A DNA stretch of 64,000 bases from Melampsora larici-populina 98AG31 (taxonomy: Eukaryota; Basidiomycota; Pucciniomycetes; Pucciniales; Melampsoraceae), in the NCBI RefSeq assembly GCF_000204055.1, contig NW_006768834.1, positions 299,380-363,379 of the forward strand, given 5' to 3'. Positions within the stretch are counted from its first letter, which is position 1. The number at the start of each line of letters is the position of its first letter. Under the pieces are notes generated by a model. That model did no database searches, was not told the origin of the DNA, and worked only from the letters and a program-made list of their open reading frames with translations. Positions 24,001 through 36,000 of the stretch are shown one piece after another. A program made the translations under genes and the position numbers.

Positions 24001-24510
24001 ATGGGAACCCTGCCTCCTCCAGTTCTAATCCATCCCAAAAGCCTGCTAGAATGTTTCACAATGACTCTTCAGAAGAAGAAGACCCATCCGATTCAGTTGA
24101 CAACTCTATGGAAAACTATTTACTCATGTCGGACAAGATGCGTCAAAGAGATTACAATTTAGCTGATCCGAAGGCAGCTCTTGAGTGGTGGTCTGTACGT
24201 CTTTTTTTCTTTGCCTTCATTATTCATCATGAAAGCTGATTTCTTTTATTTTAGAAACATGAAAGAGTTTATCAAGTTCTATCCATCATGGCACGAGATT
24301 ACTTGGCCACAACCGGTTCCTCATGCGCCGCCAAAAGAATCTTTTCGTGCGCTGCTGACGTTTGTGCCAGCGAACGTGGAAGCCTGCTTGCACGCACCAT
24401 CGAGGCCCTGGTGTCAAGTCGTTTATGGTTAAGAGAAGGTGTAATGCTGGGTTCCGACTTCAACAATCTCACCGCTATCTTCAAGGCGTTTGGGGTGGTA
24501 GTCAACTTTC
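21077..24510 (+). pseudogene. hAT transposase, element 2 (nonsense-mutated)
   Basis: Homologous to element 1 but on the plus strand, starting at ATG 21,077. A basic, Ser-rich N-terminus is followed by a BED-like zinc finger (YACRFCSKDEKDP... near 21,765), NQMACTWIIRQALPW, a DGWTSKGNRHGFIGA block at about 22,340, TDSGSNNKTM, and CHKLALIVNAGL. GYGIRWNIKYE, LVMATVLHPLFCLKFF and the C-terminal dimerisation segment MARDYLATTGSSCAAKRIFS (24,288-24,347) complete it. Two in-frame TGA codons occur inside conserved sequence, at 23,235-23,237 and 23,469-23,471; an Arg CGA fits both. Introns are short and canonical. The exact C-terminus is uncertain. Confidence 0.85.
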
Positions 24511-24639
24511 ATTTATTTGATTGGATTACAAGGTCCTTGCAAAATGATTATTACAATGTCAAATGTTATCTTGATTGTCAACGTGAAATATATATACAAA
24601 TTTGTCTTTTTCTTGTTTTTTTTGGCCGTGTTGCTCCTG

Positions 24640-25018
24640 ACGCGTTGTGCGGCGTCGCGGTCCTGTTTCGCCTGCTGCGTTGCGCTGCGTCGCGGCTAGT
24701 GACGCGGCGCGACACCTTGGGTATATTTTATGTTGTGGTATTCCACGCAACGCAGTAAAAGTCGCGGTCTTTGGCTGCGTGTTGCGGAGCAACGCAACAA
24801 AAAAAAGGCGGGCTGCGACGTGTTGCGTTGCTGGCCCAGGGTTGCAACAAGCAATATTGGAATGGCTGTAGATTCAAAGTTGATCTTTTTGCAGGTGAAT
24901 TCCTGGGAATTCTCTGGAACTTTTTTTTGGAGTTCTGTACGGTTCATTTTCTCCGCAAAAACAACATTTTGAAAGCAGGTTTTCAAGAAAGGTAGCACGG
25001 ACCTAGTCGTTTTGAGTA
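24640..25018. repeat. GC-rich CGCAAC/GTTGCG repeat block, right copy (inverted)
   Basis: The reverse complement shares GGTACTCAAAAC, ACTAGGT, TACAGCCATTCC, ATATTGCTTGT and CCCTGGGCCAGCA with 17,378-17,640. It is CpG-rich, with dense TTGCG words. It lies between hAT element 2 and the left target duplication of hAT element 3. Confidence 0.6.
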
Positions 25019-25026
25019 CCGTAACT

Positions 25027-28000
25027 TAGGGCTGTGACCCGACCCTGCGTGTGACGGGCCGCCCCGGGGCCTAACCCGGCCTTGGGGAGACCCGTGCACC
25101 TTTCAAAAAAGGGCAAGGCCGAGCAGGGCAGGCCCCGGATTTTCGGTCTCGAGGCTAGACGTGGCCAGGCTCAAATGTAGGGCAAAAAAAACCTTGGAAA
25201 GGCGCCAATGTAGGGTGAAAATCATGTGAAAAGCTCGATGTAGGAGGAAAAGTCACTCGGAAAGGGATTTGAGTAATTCAAATTCATTTAATTACTCAAA
25301 GATTCACGAGTAAAGACCAACAAAATGGTCGGAAAGGCTCAGGAGTCAGATGTATGAGCAACAAACGCTCGGAAAGGGGATGTAGTTGTATTTCAAAAGC
25401 ATGTAAATGTTTTTGTAAAAGCTTGAAGAGAAATGAGGATGACCGACATAGAAACAAGAAATAAATCTTGAAAAACAATCTTAACAGTTGTGTATACAAG
25501 ATGTTATATAATCTAAGAGCCGACTTAGAAATGAAAACAAACTCGAAAAACAATCTAACAAGTATACTGTGGTAACACCTTGTTCCAGCTCTTGAGACAA
25601 ACCTGAGCTTCAAGGTTGGAGGGGGTAAAAGACACTGGGTGATCACTCATAACTCGGAGGGCATTAGAAAACAAGGACTCAGTAGGGGCACTTGTGGCAG
25701 GAACAGCAAGCATCGCCTTCGCCATGCATGCCAAGTTTGGCCAGTGTCGTCCTGCGGTTTCCCAGTAAATGAGAGGTTTGCAAATCTCATCTTCTTGAGG
25801 TGCAGTTAGATACTCCTTCACCTTGTGTTCAATCGGCACCATTCTACGACGCTTGATGAAATGTTGTGGTCGGTTGGTGAGAAGGGTTTCTTGAGGTTCG
25901 ACGATCTCAATGTCTGGGTCAGGGGCTAATCTGAAACGAGTGGCTTGTTCGGTAAAGTACGCGACAAGATCCTCTTCTCCCCAGCCAAGCGACTCCGTGG
26001 TTTGGGCTTTGATAGCAGTGAGCTTGAGACAAGGGTCGAGTATGGCTGAACAAATGTAGACAGCCTTTTGTTGAGCAGCCTCCTGGTATTGAATGATCTT
26101 CTTGATCATCGGCATAATTGCAGCTTTGAGTTCCTTGCAGTTGGAATCGGTCCAGGCCTATAAAAATCAAAATCGAACAACATTGAATCAGTAACAAATC
26201 AAGGTTGTGAAGTTGTGAGAAAAAGGAATAAAAAAAAACTTACACGTTCCAGGCGTTCAACAAGCCATTGATAATCCGGCATAACAAGAGAGAAAGTGGG
26301 GTAAAGGTGGCCTTCCATCGTTTTGGTGACTGTAGCGAGAGGAGCCAAGAATCGAACCAGGTTTTCGATCAAGATCCATTCTTCATGGGCGAGTTTGAAG
26401 GATTCAAGAGCTGGGGTACAATTAAACTGGTACTCTAAAACGACTCTGAGCTCCACAAATCGGGCGAGAGATGTGTGTGTCGAAGACCAACGAGTCGAGA
26501 CCTCGTGTACTAGCCCAACCTTGCGTTCCAAAGTTGCACAGCTTGCAATTGCGTTGTCCAAGGAAGTTTTGAGCTGGCTAGAGTGTTTGATTTTTCGATG
26601 AAAAGCTCGAATTCAAGTGAGGACACTGCTTAGCTCAGCATTGGATGTAGGCTCGATGAATAAGGGGACTGAAGGCTGATTTGGAATGGTGGGATCCAGA
26701 GCATTGATTGGTGGAAGGGTGTTCTTGGTATCAAATACTGCCATACCTGCCTTAGCAACTAGATTGATGACGTGCGCTACACAACCATGAAGACTTTGGG
26801 AGGAGTCAAAGTGGGGGATGATTGTCAAAAGGCTTTGTCCCATAGTTGTGTTGTTGGAGGCGTTGTCCGCAGTGATACAGTAAAGGCAATCAGTAATATT
26901 AAAAGAATCCAGAATGGCTTTGAGATGGGCAGCGAGGTTGGATCCGGTGTGAGGTCCTTCAATCGGCTTCAAAGCTAAAGTGATCCCCTTGAGTTCGAAA
27001 TTGTCGGAGATCCAGTGAGCAGTCACTCCAAGGATGGCAAGGTTGGTGGGCAAGGTCCATCCATCGCAAGTAATGGAGATGTGAGAGACGGAAGAGAGGG
27101 TGTTGATGATCCGCGCTTTCATTGATCGAAACTGATCCAAGATACCATCCGAGATGGCAGTACGTTTAGACAACAAGGTGAAAGCCTGGGGATTGAGCAT
27201 GTTGATGATTTCCCGGAACTCCTTTGCATCAACAAAGGAAACTGGGATCTCTCGGTTGACAACCATCCGGATGAGAGCATCCTTGAGGTTGGCTCTGCTG
27301 AGAGCTCTGACCTAAAAAGCGATACAGAAAAAGAAAGAAAGTAGAAACAATAAGAAAAAACAAAACAATAAGAAAAAGAGAAATACGAAAAAGAGAAACG
27401 TGGATGGAGATTAATGAAAGTGAAAGTAAAACTAAATAGAACTTACTCTGACAGGTTCACCATCAATATAGAAGGCTGCAACAGTTGGTTGATCGGTTTG
27501 AATTGGAGGACCTATACAATGAGCACGCCAAAGGTGTTGAATCATAGATTTGGTACTGGTGTGCTTGTCAATAGCCATCGGTTTGTTGCAAACGTTGACA
27601 GCCTCGAGATCCTGTTCCATGGGATTAACGGCGTTGATCAAACCCTCTTGGGCATGACATATATTCTTCATCACACCGTTGACCTCCTCCTGGACAAAGT
27701 AGGTCCACACCCAAGAACTACAAGTTACAGTAGTAGCGTCTGAAGCAGCCGTAGCAGTGGAGATGGAAGAGATAGAGTCGGACGGAGCAATACTAGAGGT
27801 GGGAATGGCCATTGTGCGACGAAGCAAGCTGGTGGATCTGGTGATTGGGGCGGAGGGCATGTATAAACGATGATCAACAAGGTTGTGATTATGTGATCAT
27901 CGTGGGAGATTTTTGGCCTCAAAAGTGTCGGCTCTCGGGCCGGGTCGAGTGCCCGGGGCGCCACAGGGCCATTTGTGACTCTCATGGAGTTAGGTTTAAA

Positions 28001-28083
28001 TGCCCCGGGGCCGGTACTGTGAGCTCTGCAGAAGCTGCCGGGCAGAGTCGGCCGGGCGGGGTCGGGTCCGGGTCACAGCCCTA
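25027..28083 (-). mobile_element. hAT element 3, structurally complete (3057 bp)
   Basis: The terminal inverted repeat is TAGGGCTGTGACCCG at the left (25,027) and its exact complement at the right (ending 28,083), with similarity continuing (CGACCC / GGACCCGACCC). Both sides are flanked by the identical 8 bp CCGTAACT (25,019-25,026 and 28,084-28,091), the classic hAT target duplication. GC-rich subterminal DNA lies inside both ends. The interior holds one transposase gene on the minus strand. The perfect duplication suggests a fairly recent insertion, just downstream of candidate ncRNA locus B. Confidence 0.95.
25555..27860 (-). pseudogene. hAT transposase of element 3, three exons, one internal TGA
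   Basis: Exons: 27,860-27,447, 27,311-26,244 and 26,157-25,555, all in phase with GTAAGT donors and TAG acceptors, 694 codons before stop. Order: Ser/Thr-rich N-terminus, BED-type zinc finger (C...H...H around CNKPMAIDKH and IQHLWRAHC), catalytic-core segments ISITCDGWTLPTNLAILGVT and CITADNASNNTTMG, CVAHVINLVAKAG, an EVSTRWSSTHTSL block, and the C-terminal dimerisation domain (PATSAPTESLFSNALRVM). A single TGA at 26,613-26,615 interrupts the frame between LSSVLT and IRAFHRKIKHSSQ; a CGA codon would restore Arg. Apart from this codon the frame is open, so inactivation is recent or the stop is tolerated. Confidence 0.88.
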
Positions 28084-28201
28084 CCGTAACTACAAGAATG
28101 AGCCAGGTTGACGGGGGAGAGGTATGTGAAGTGAGAACACGCAGGTTCAAGATTGAAAGCTTTCGAAGTTGAGGCTTAGCCGTATACATAAAAGGGATCA
28201 C

Positions 28202-28443
28202 CTGGGGAAATCAGGTGTCGTATAAGTACTACGGCACAAGCCTGATAAGCTTCGAAAGAGCTTCTAAAATGAAAACACACCTGGGGAAATCAGGTGTCGT
28301 ATAAGTACTACGGCACAAGCCTGATAAGCTTCGAAAGAGCTTCTAAAATGAAAACACACCTGTGCGTAAAAGCAACAGGATAAAGTAGAACAGTATCGAG
28401 TCGGAAGATGTAAGTAAAAGAATAAAGCAAGTTTCTTTCCGAT
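28202..28443 (-). repeat. Intron-less copy of exon 1 end + X + Y + Y (locus B)
   Basis: The junctions AAACT|TGCTTT and CACAG|GTGTG are exactly what splicing of the upstream set (28,740/28,668 and 28,599/28,536) would produce. Each Y starts GT and ends CAG. Confidence 0.9.
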
Positions 28444-28793
28444 CATTAACAACTAACCTGGGGAAATCAGGTGTCGTATAAGTACTACGGCACAAGCCTG
28501 ATAAGCTTCGAAAGAGCTTCTAAAATGAAAACACACCTAATCACGCACAATAGGTTAGTGTAGGAAAAAGAAGAAAAAGAGAAAGACTTGAGACAAACCT
28601 GTGCGTAAAAGCAACAGGATAAAGTAGAACAGTATCGAGTCGGAAGATGTAAGTAAAAGAATAAAGCACTAGAATAGAGATAAAAATAGATGAGACTCTT
28701 TAACGTAGATAAGTTGATGAAGAAGAGAAAAATACTTACAGTTTCTTTCCGATGAGGAAAGAAACTGGAAGGTACAATAAAGATCTATATATA
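28202..28793 (-). ncRNA. Hairpin-led multi-exon locus B with embedded intron-less copy
   Basis: Read on the minus strand: TATATATA (28,793-28,786), perfect 12-bp hairpin (28,767-28,739), donor GTAAGT at 28,739, intron 1 to 28,669 (ends TTCTAG), X 28,668-28,599 (70 nt), intron 2 28,598-28,537 (GTTTGT...GATTAG), Y 28,536-28,458 (79 nt). A 14-nt spacer (28,457-28,444) follows, then a copy of the last 14 nt of exon 1 (28,443-28,430) fused directly to X (28,429-28,360) and Y (28,359-28,281), then a third Y (28,280-28,202). X copies are identical over 70 nt and all three Y copies over 79 nt. The second set lacks both introns exactly at the splice junctions. No conserved protein is seen. The function is unknown. 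Confidence 0.6.
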
Positions 28794-28799
28794 AGAAAG

Positions 28800-30098
28800 A
28801 CATGATAATCTTATCCACGGTCATACATATAAGTCACGCAGGCCACACTCGGCCTATTCCCAAAAGAAAGAAAAACACCCAAATTACACACAGACCAATC
28901 TACCAACTTGAACTCATAACTTATCAATCAGGAAATAGAAATCAACTTGATCTTCTTTAACGACTGAAGTTCTTGACCCGTCAAGTAAATTTCATCTTGA
29001 ATAGAACATTCCAGCCTACGCACCAGCACCCACAATTTCTCGAACACACACACACACCGTGGTAGGAATAAGAATACCACGACAAGGTACGGTGGCTGTG
29101 GAGCGCCAAATGAGTCAAAACCCCAAAAAGCAAAAAATGTACATGAAACACCCTCAGAAAGCCCCGTTGAGCCTATCCCAACCCAGAATCCGCTGCCTCG
29201 GACAACACTTTACCCGTTGTCACCCCCAGGTGTCCTCTTTGACAGTGCGATTCTTATGCAGCAAACTTGATCAATGTGAATCATCCCTTTCTTCATATCA
29301 GCTATAGGAGATCAACCTAACTTCATATGTTAGGTGGAGCATGCGAAGAGATTCTTTTTGAATGACCGCTCTAGAAAAGCCGTGTTGTGTTGATTGATCA
29401 ATAAACCCTTCATCATATCGAACAAATTATGTATCCCAATCATCAGATAATATGGTAAAGTGTGTTACTATGTGTTTGGATAATCATCATTGTCTCAACA
29501 AGACCCCCATGATGCTTTCATGAAAGGTGATCTTCATAGGTTTTGGGGGGGAAGTACACAATTTGTGAATGGTCATTTCTGGGTTACATTTTCTTTGCTT
29601 GCTCGGCAATACTTGAAAAATGAGGACTCAAAAAGTATAGATGAGTTGCCAACAAACGGAATAGAAAGCTGAATAATCGCACAAAATTAAGTCGAATGAG
29701 GGGATCTCTGTTCCCAGGCCAGCGGACCTCAGCGGACTCAGGATCGGGACAGGCTCAGCGGGGCTTTCTGCCGAGGTTTCATGTAGAATTTGCGCTTTTG
29801 GGGGTTTTGACTCAATTGGCGCTCCACAGCCACCGTAGAGAGGCGTGCTGGCATCCCCTGATTGAGGCATGCCCATACAGATGTGTCGACTTCAAAATCT
29901 GTATGTACATATGTATGTGTATTTACCACAAGTTGAACCTAGTTGAAATGTGACCGTCGCACTCACAATTTGGACGAAAGATTATTTCAACTTTTATCAT
30001 CGCCGAGTGAGATTATGATACATCGAATCGTCTGATCTCATGAATGACCTTTATTCACAACATTGAAAGTTAACATCAAAGATCATAAGAACACCACC
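28800..30098. other. Intergenic region upstream of UTP10 with a ~90-bp inverted repeat
   Basis: It holds an inverted repeat with arms at 29,091-29,180 and 29,746-29,834, sharing GGTGGCTGTGGAGCGCCAA and ATGAAAC...CAGAAAGCCCCG, and separated by about 565 bp of AT-rich DNA. No gene is seen. The UTP10 promoter must lie near the right end. Confidence 0.5.
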
Positions 30099-33000
30099 AT
30101 GACCTCTCTCAGAGCTCAACTCGCAAACCTTGCTCAATCAAACCCTGATGCGTCAAAACTCGATTCTGTTGCACGTCGTGATTCATATATCTACTCGCCA
30201 ACTCAGGCTGGGAAGTTGTCTTTGGATCAGCTTCACCAAATCGGACTAGATGGACTTCAACAATTAATCAACTCTGATCATGAATTTCAACAATTTCGGC
30301 ATCCTCTATTTGGAGAAGCAGCCAAGCGCACCGATCGAACCCTACTTGAACCTGAGCCTGCTGCTCAACTAAAGCAAACCATCGAAAAATTTCTGTACTT
30401 GCTAGCACCTCACATTCTCACCAAACCAAGTGCCTATGCTATCGAGTGGCTTGTGCGACGGTTCAGGTGAATACATCCCTCTGAGTCAACCTTTTCAATT
30501 CACAATACAATTGAAACTGAATAAAAATCCGTGATCGATTTTCTTTAGGATCCACGAGCTGGACGTACCCACGCTGTTGTCCATCTTCATGCCGTATTAT
30601 ACCACGCCTCAATTTATGGCTATCTTGAACATCCTACGACTAGAACCGCATCCGCATTTGTCATTTTTGAAACCAGTCAAAAAATCGCGATCTGAATTGC
30701 CTCAGAAGCATTTGATTGATTCCCTCATCGGCTTCCCGGAATCACTTCGCTACGTTGCTCAGATTCTGCCTTCTTTTCTGCATATGAACAGAAACCGAAT
30801 CCATCAACCGCTTCTGGGGTTCCATTTGGCTACATTTCTTGGCATCTTCGAGACTTTGGCTACAAAATCTGCCTTACGCGAACCATTTCCACAGCCCGTC
30901 CTCGCGGCAATCCTGCCTCCTATCTTGGAAGGCCTGAAGACTCCGATACTGGACGTCAAGATAACGACTTACATTCTTTTGACAAAGTTGGCACTTTCTT
31001 CAGCACTCGAAAGCAGCATGCTTACCCATCTCACACAGTCACTCATTGAGAATTTCACAGAATATCCCACCGACCAAAGCAATATAAGCAAAAGTCCAGG
31101 CTGGACAGAACATGACGAAGCTTTAGTAAAAACGCTCATCATCTGGTTTCAGTGTGATTCAAGCGGCTCTAGTCCGCATCTATCTACCAGCTCGTGTCAC
31201 ACTCTGGCGGCGATTCCAGGTTCAGCGAAATTACTCATGCATCTATGCGAAACGGTCGAGATGTCGGCTTTCTGGTCCGCGTTCATCCAGGGCCTGGCGC
31301 AAGGTGCACTCAAGAAAGATCTGGATTCGACTGAGCTCTTGTATCAGTTTTCACAGATGTTTATTACATCCACACCCTTGCTTGAAACCACTATCCGCAT
31401 CATGCTTTCAACCTCGGCCGCTCTAGAAACTCCTGCTCCGTGTCTCCTGCGACCGCTCACTATCATCTCACAGAGACACCCCGACTCATTGGAAAAAGTA
31501 GCTCACCATCTCATCGCCAACGGTGATGTTAATACTCGTCAGGCTGTCGAAAATTTGCTGAGATTGGTTTCAGGCGGCATCGAACTCATTTCACCCGCAA
31601 ACCAAGGGGATTTACTTGAACTTAGCAGCTCGAGCGCTATACTCAGACACAGCGCACTTCGACGTATCCTGGAACAACATAGCTCCGAGTCTCCGAAGAA
31701 ATCGACCCAGTCTGATATTGTAAACCCCGCCATCAAGCTTGCCCTCAGAGACCCCGATCCGACCGTGACCGAAGTTTTGTTTGCCTATCCGCGTGTGATC
31801 AACAACGTCGTGACTGAAAAAGAGCTACTGTCTATCGCTTGCAGCATATTCACATCTCCACACCTCTCTCGAGCGACTTGCATGTCGTGGTTGTCCTTTT
31901 TAAGTGGCCCATTTCTGGACCTCCACCCCAGTATGGCTTCTCAAGTTGCTGAAGACCTTGTACTGGACCGACTGTTTTGGACGAAAAGTCACGCAAAAGC
32001 TACTACGGTGATTTGGTCATCGGGATTGCCACAGCGTCACCAAACCTGGCTGGGCACCATTTTAGAAGGTATTCATCAAGGTGCAGCTACCTCCGAGGAT
32101 CCTGTCGATCGTATCGCAGCGAACGAGGCAATGTTGAATATCATTGCTACCGGTGCTATCAAGATGGGCGATTCGACATTGCTCAAGCTATTACAAAGGC
32201 TCAAAGTGAAGTACCAATCCAAATCCTCTCTGGCAAGACTAGTCCCTTTGATGGTCCTCAGACAGACAATACCTAGTCTTTCACAAGGAATGTTATGTCA
32301 ACTTGTCAATGCCATTGTGGACCACCAGCTATGTACTTCCGATGGGGATAGCTTTACTCGATGGATCGATTCTTCAGTGGACCCTTTGGCTAACAACACT
32401 GATTCCATCAAGGAAAATTTCTACTCGAAGTCGAGTTCGGAGAAGTTGTTTTCTCGTATTTCTGCAGATACCTTGTTAAAAGCTCTGTCACAAATCCACC
32501 GCCCCCAAGATTTAGCATATTGTTGGTTCGAAACCAACGGTCAACCCTCCAATTCGACCTCAAGTACGACCGGACCAAATCTCGCCTCGGATATCTTGAA
32601 GTTACATTACAAGCTCTACAGTGTCGGTCATTCAGGTGGTACAAACGCTAAACGAGGTTCTCTTGGGCGGACACTGATAGTAACTTTACTGCGACACTTG
32701 CTCGGCGATGAAAGCTTGATCTTTTTAGCAAGAATTTGGACTTCCTCGTCGTACTCCATAGCTCTTCGCATTATGGCACTTCAAGACGCCGCCGCAGAGA
32801 TCAAAGCCTTATCCCCTCAGAACACCGAGTCAGGCAGCCGGCCATGTAAAGACTTTCAACTTCTGATTCCCAGTATCTTGATCGCCTTGACAGACCCCGT
32901 CAGATCTGTCCGATCTGCGGCTCTCGAACTGATCACCAGTATCAGCGAAAGTCTTGTCAATGGCCACGAGCAGTCAACGGCGACTGAAACCGACATCTAT

Positions 33001-36000
33001 GCTTACGACTGCTTCTATGGTCCTCGTGCCAGCACGGGTCTTCAGTACCTCTCCATCGTCGACTCGAATCACATCATCAAGGCGATCCTTGAGCACAAAG
33101 ACGAGATCATGGTCAATGGCCTTATTGTTCTGCGACAGCTTCTAGGCCAGCTTACCACTCCCCGCGCCTCTAAATCCTCGTCTGACAAAACCGCCAAACC
33201 ATCTGGTGGGGACACAGGAAAGAAGAGTATGGACGATGCCATCAAGCGAAAAGTGCTGTGCTTCTTCATGAAGGTAGTCAACTGCTGGGAAGATTTGGAA
33301 GGCCGGATCAAGATTTTGAGATGTTTGACAGAGATGACAGACCCTTCCCGAATGCATCTTGTTTCCCCCCTTCTCCAGCAACTGTCTAAGGGGACTGGCG
33401 TCCAACCTCTAGCCACTGATCCAAGCAGCTCTTCCGCTTTGAAAGAGTACGCTTCTCTTCTGCTACAAACTTATGTCGCACCCGGCAAATCGTTCAGAGC
33501 CGGCAAAGACTTGCCTTCGTACGAAGTTTTTGTTGCTGTATTAGAGTGCTCGCCTGACATTTGTACGCCATATGATACACCTTCGTCTCTGTTGAAAATC
33601 CACGACTGATAACCGCTTTGTTGATTTCGTTTTGCATAGCGATGGCGCGTACCCTCCCTGCAGCTGCGGTAGAGCGCCTGGAGAGCAGCCTATTTTTAGA
33701 TCTGTCTCCTGCTCATAAGGAGGACATTCTTCGCCGGATTCTGATCCTCGCTTCTTCTGAGAGGGTACGTCATAATTGATTGCTCTCGTTCATTTCAAAA
33801 TGACTTATGACATCTTTCGGGCTTATTAGGACAACCGGGCGCTATTCGTCGCATGTCTCCGCCATCTACCAATTGACTCGGTCACATTTATCAGATTGCT
33901 GACTTCGCTCGTTGCGCAAATAGCAACCAAGCGACCCGTCAGCCACAAGAAAGCCAAGACTGCATCTGGGTACGTTCAGGAGTATTTCATCAAACTCCTC
34001 AGAAAAACAGCTGATATCGATGTCGAGAAACCTCTTTAGAGCCACCCTTACGATCACTGCAACATCAGATATATCGACCCTATCAATCTTATTAGAGATG
34101 GTCTCAATGGACAAGCTTACTCAAAGCTTCGAGCTGTTTGCCGTCCTACTTGAAACGCTACGTGTACTGTTAGTGATTCATGGCAGCAAAAATGGTGATA
34201 TTGGTTTTCCTGCACAACTGGTCATAGCAGGGATGGCTTCTGTCATTGCTAAGCTAGATGTGAGTGTATCATACAGGACTCGTCACGAATTTCGAAGTTG
34301 CTGACCTGTGCGCTGTTGAATTTCAGCCGGACCAATTTAAACCTCATGAGATCCAGCTGACCCCGATTGTGGACTATATGCGCAGTCAGTAAACTTCTTT
34401 TCACTCGTGGGAGGCGCATCACATACTCACCTGATCTAACGTCGGGTTCTGTAGTCTCACTGGATCCTCATGTATCTCAACAGACTATCTTGTTGATGGC
34501 CGAGTTAGCGCGCCTGTGTCCTGACCAAACCTGCCAGAGTATGATGCCGATCTTCACCTTTGTGGGAACTCATGTGATACAAAGAGACGATGCCTTCAGC
34601 GCGCGTGTCGTAGATAAGGTAAGATCGCATGCGTGAGACATTATCTAGGCGCCGTTTCGCTGACATCTTGTTGTACCCTAGGCCATTCAAGCATTGATCC
34701 CGCCAATCATCCAAAACGTTCGCTCCAAGGGTACCACGCGAGTCCAATTGATCATTCGTTAGTTCATCTTCATCTTTGCATAATTGTAGAAAAATGAAAA
34801 CTAACCAGTCAAACGGTCGACATAGATTTGCGCGATCTTCTCATGATGTTCGTCGGGGCACGAAACCATATTCCCAAGCATCGAAGAACTCGCTTGTTTG
34901 TCCGCTTGATAGAAGTCCTCGGGCCATACCACTTTCTTGGAGCAGTGATGATGCTCTTGGTCGACGCTGGCAGGGATGAAGTGGGAGGCTCCTCTGCTTC
35001 TGATCTGGCCTTATCGGTATGGGAATCGTTTCCAGGAGAGATATGCGTGGCGGTAAGCTCTTCACTTCTCTTTCTTGCCAAATCATATGTGTCAAATTTG
35101 CTTATCTCCGATTCGTAGGCGCTTGCACACTTCGGGGCTGAGATTGAAACTTTGCTTAATCAAAGCAGCACTGGCGAAGTCAGCATCCTACCATGTCATA
35201 CGTCAGTATCCTTTAATTAGGCTATCTTTCCCTCACACGAACCATGGCTGACTCTTCCGAAGCATTTCAGTGATCCTGATGCGATGGTCGAAGACGTTCC
35301 ATCCGAGGCTCATATCGAGGTCAACATCAGTCGTGCGAAGATGTTGATGCGCTTCATTGATGAAGCTTTGAGTTCAAAATCGATCGAATCCAAATTGAAC
35401 TCCGCTCGATCTACACACAACATAGACGCCGATCAAGTTTTGGCTTTTTTCATGATCCAGCTTCTGGAAATTAGTCAACCGTACTCTAAATTGACTAGTG
35501 ATGAACAGGCTCAGGAGGGTCGCGCTATAGCACGTAAGGTTGCTAAACTTGTTGCCTTGCCATTCTTTGCACGAGTTCTCTTGCCCAAGTTGCAAAATGA
35601 CAATGACAGAGTATGTCATTTCTGTATCTGTTGCATTGCCACTTCTGCCTGAACTCACGCAGTCCTCGTATATTCTTTCGATCAGCTGGTTTCGTGTGCG
35701 CTGGACCTTCTTCGAACACGTTTGCCTCTAATCAAGCCTTCTGTCAGATCAGAAGTTGAAGAATGTGTGAAATCGGCTATCGCTACATGTGGAAAGCGGA
35801 TCAGCATCGGCATCACTGGCCCGTCCGACTCTGAGCCCCATCTTCAGCTTTCTTACGCCGTGGAGATATTGGGAGATATCGCGCTCAACTCTACTAACTC
35901 AGAGCAATCGTGTCTCAGTCACCTCTATTCCCCTCTAGTCTCGATGGTCAAATCATGCCCACATACTAGTCTAGCTGGCACAATCCTCACCGTTCTTTCT

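Noticed and set aside
28202..28767. CRISPR-like array
   Set aside because: Repeats are mosaic, long (70-79 nt) and mostly without spacers; eukaryotic context and splice-site borders explain them better.
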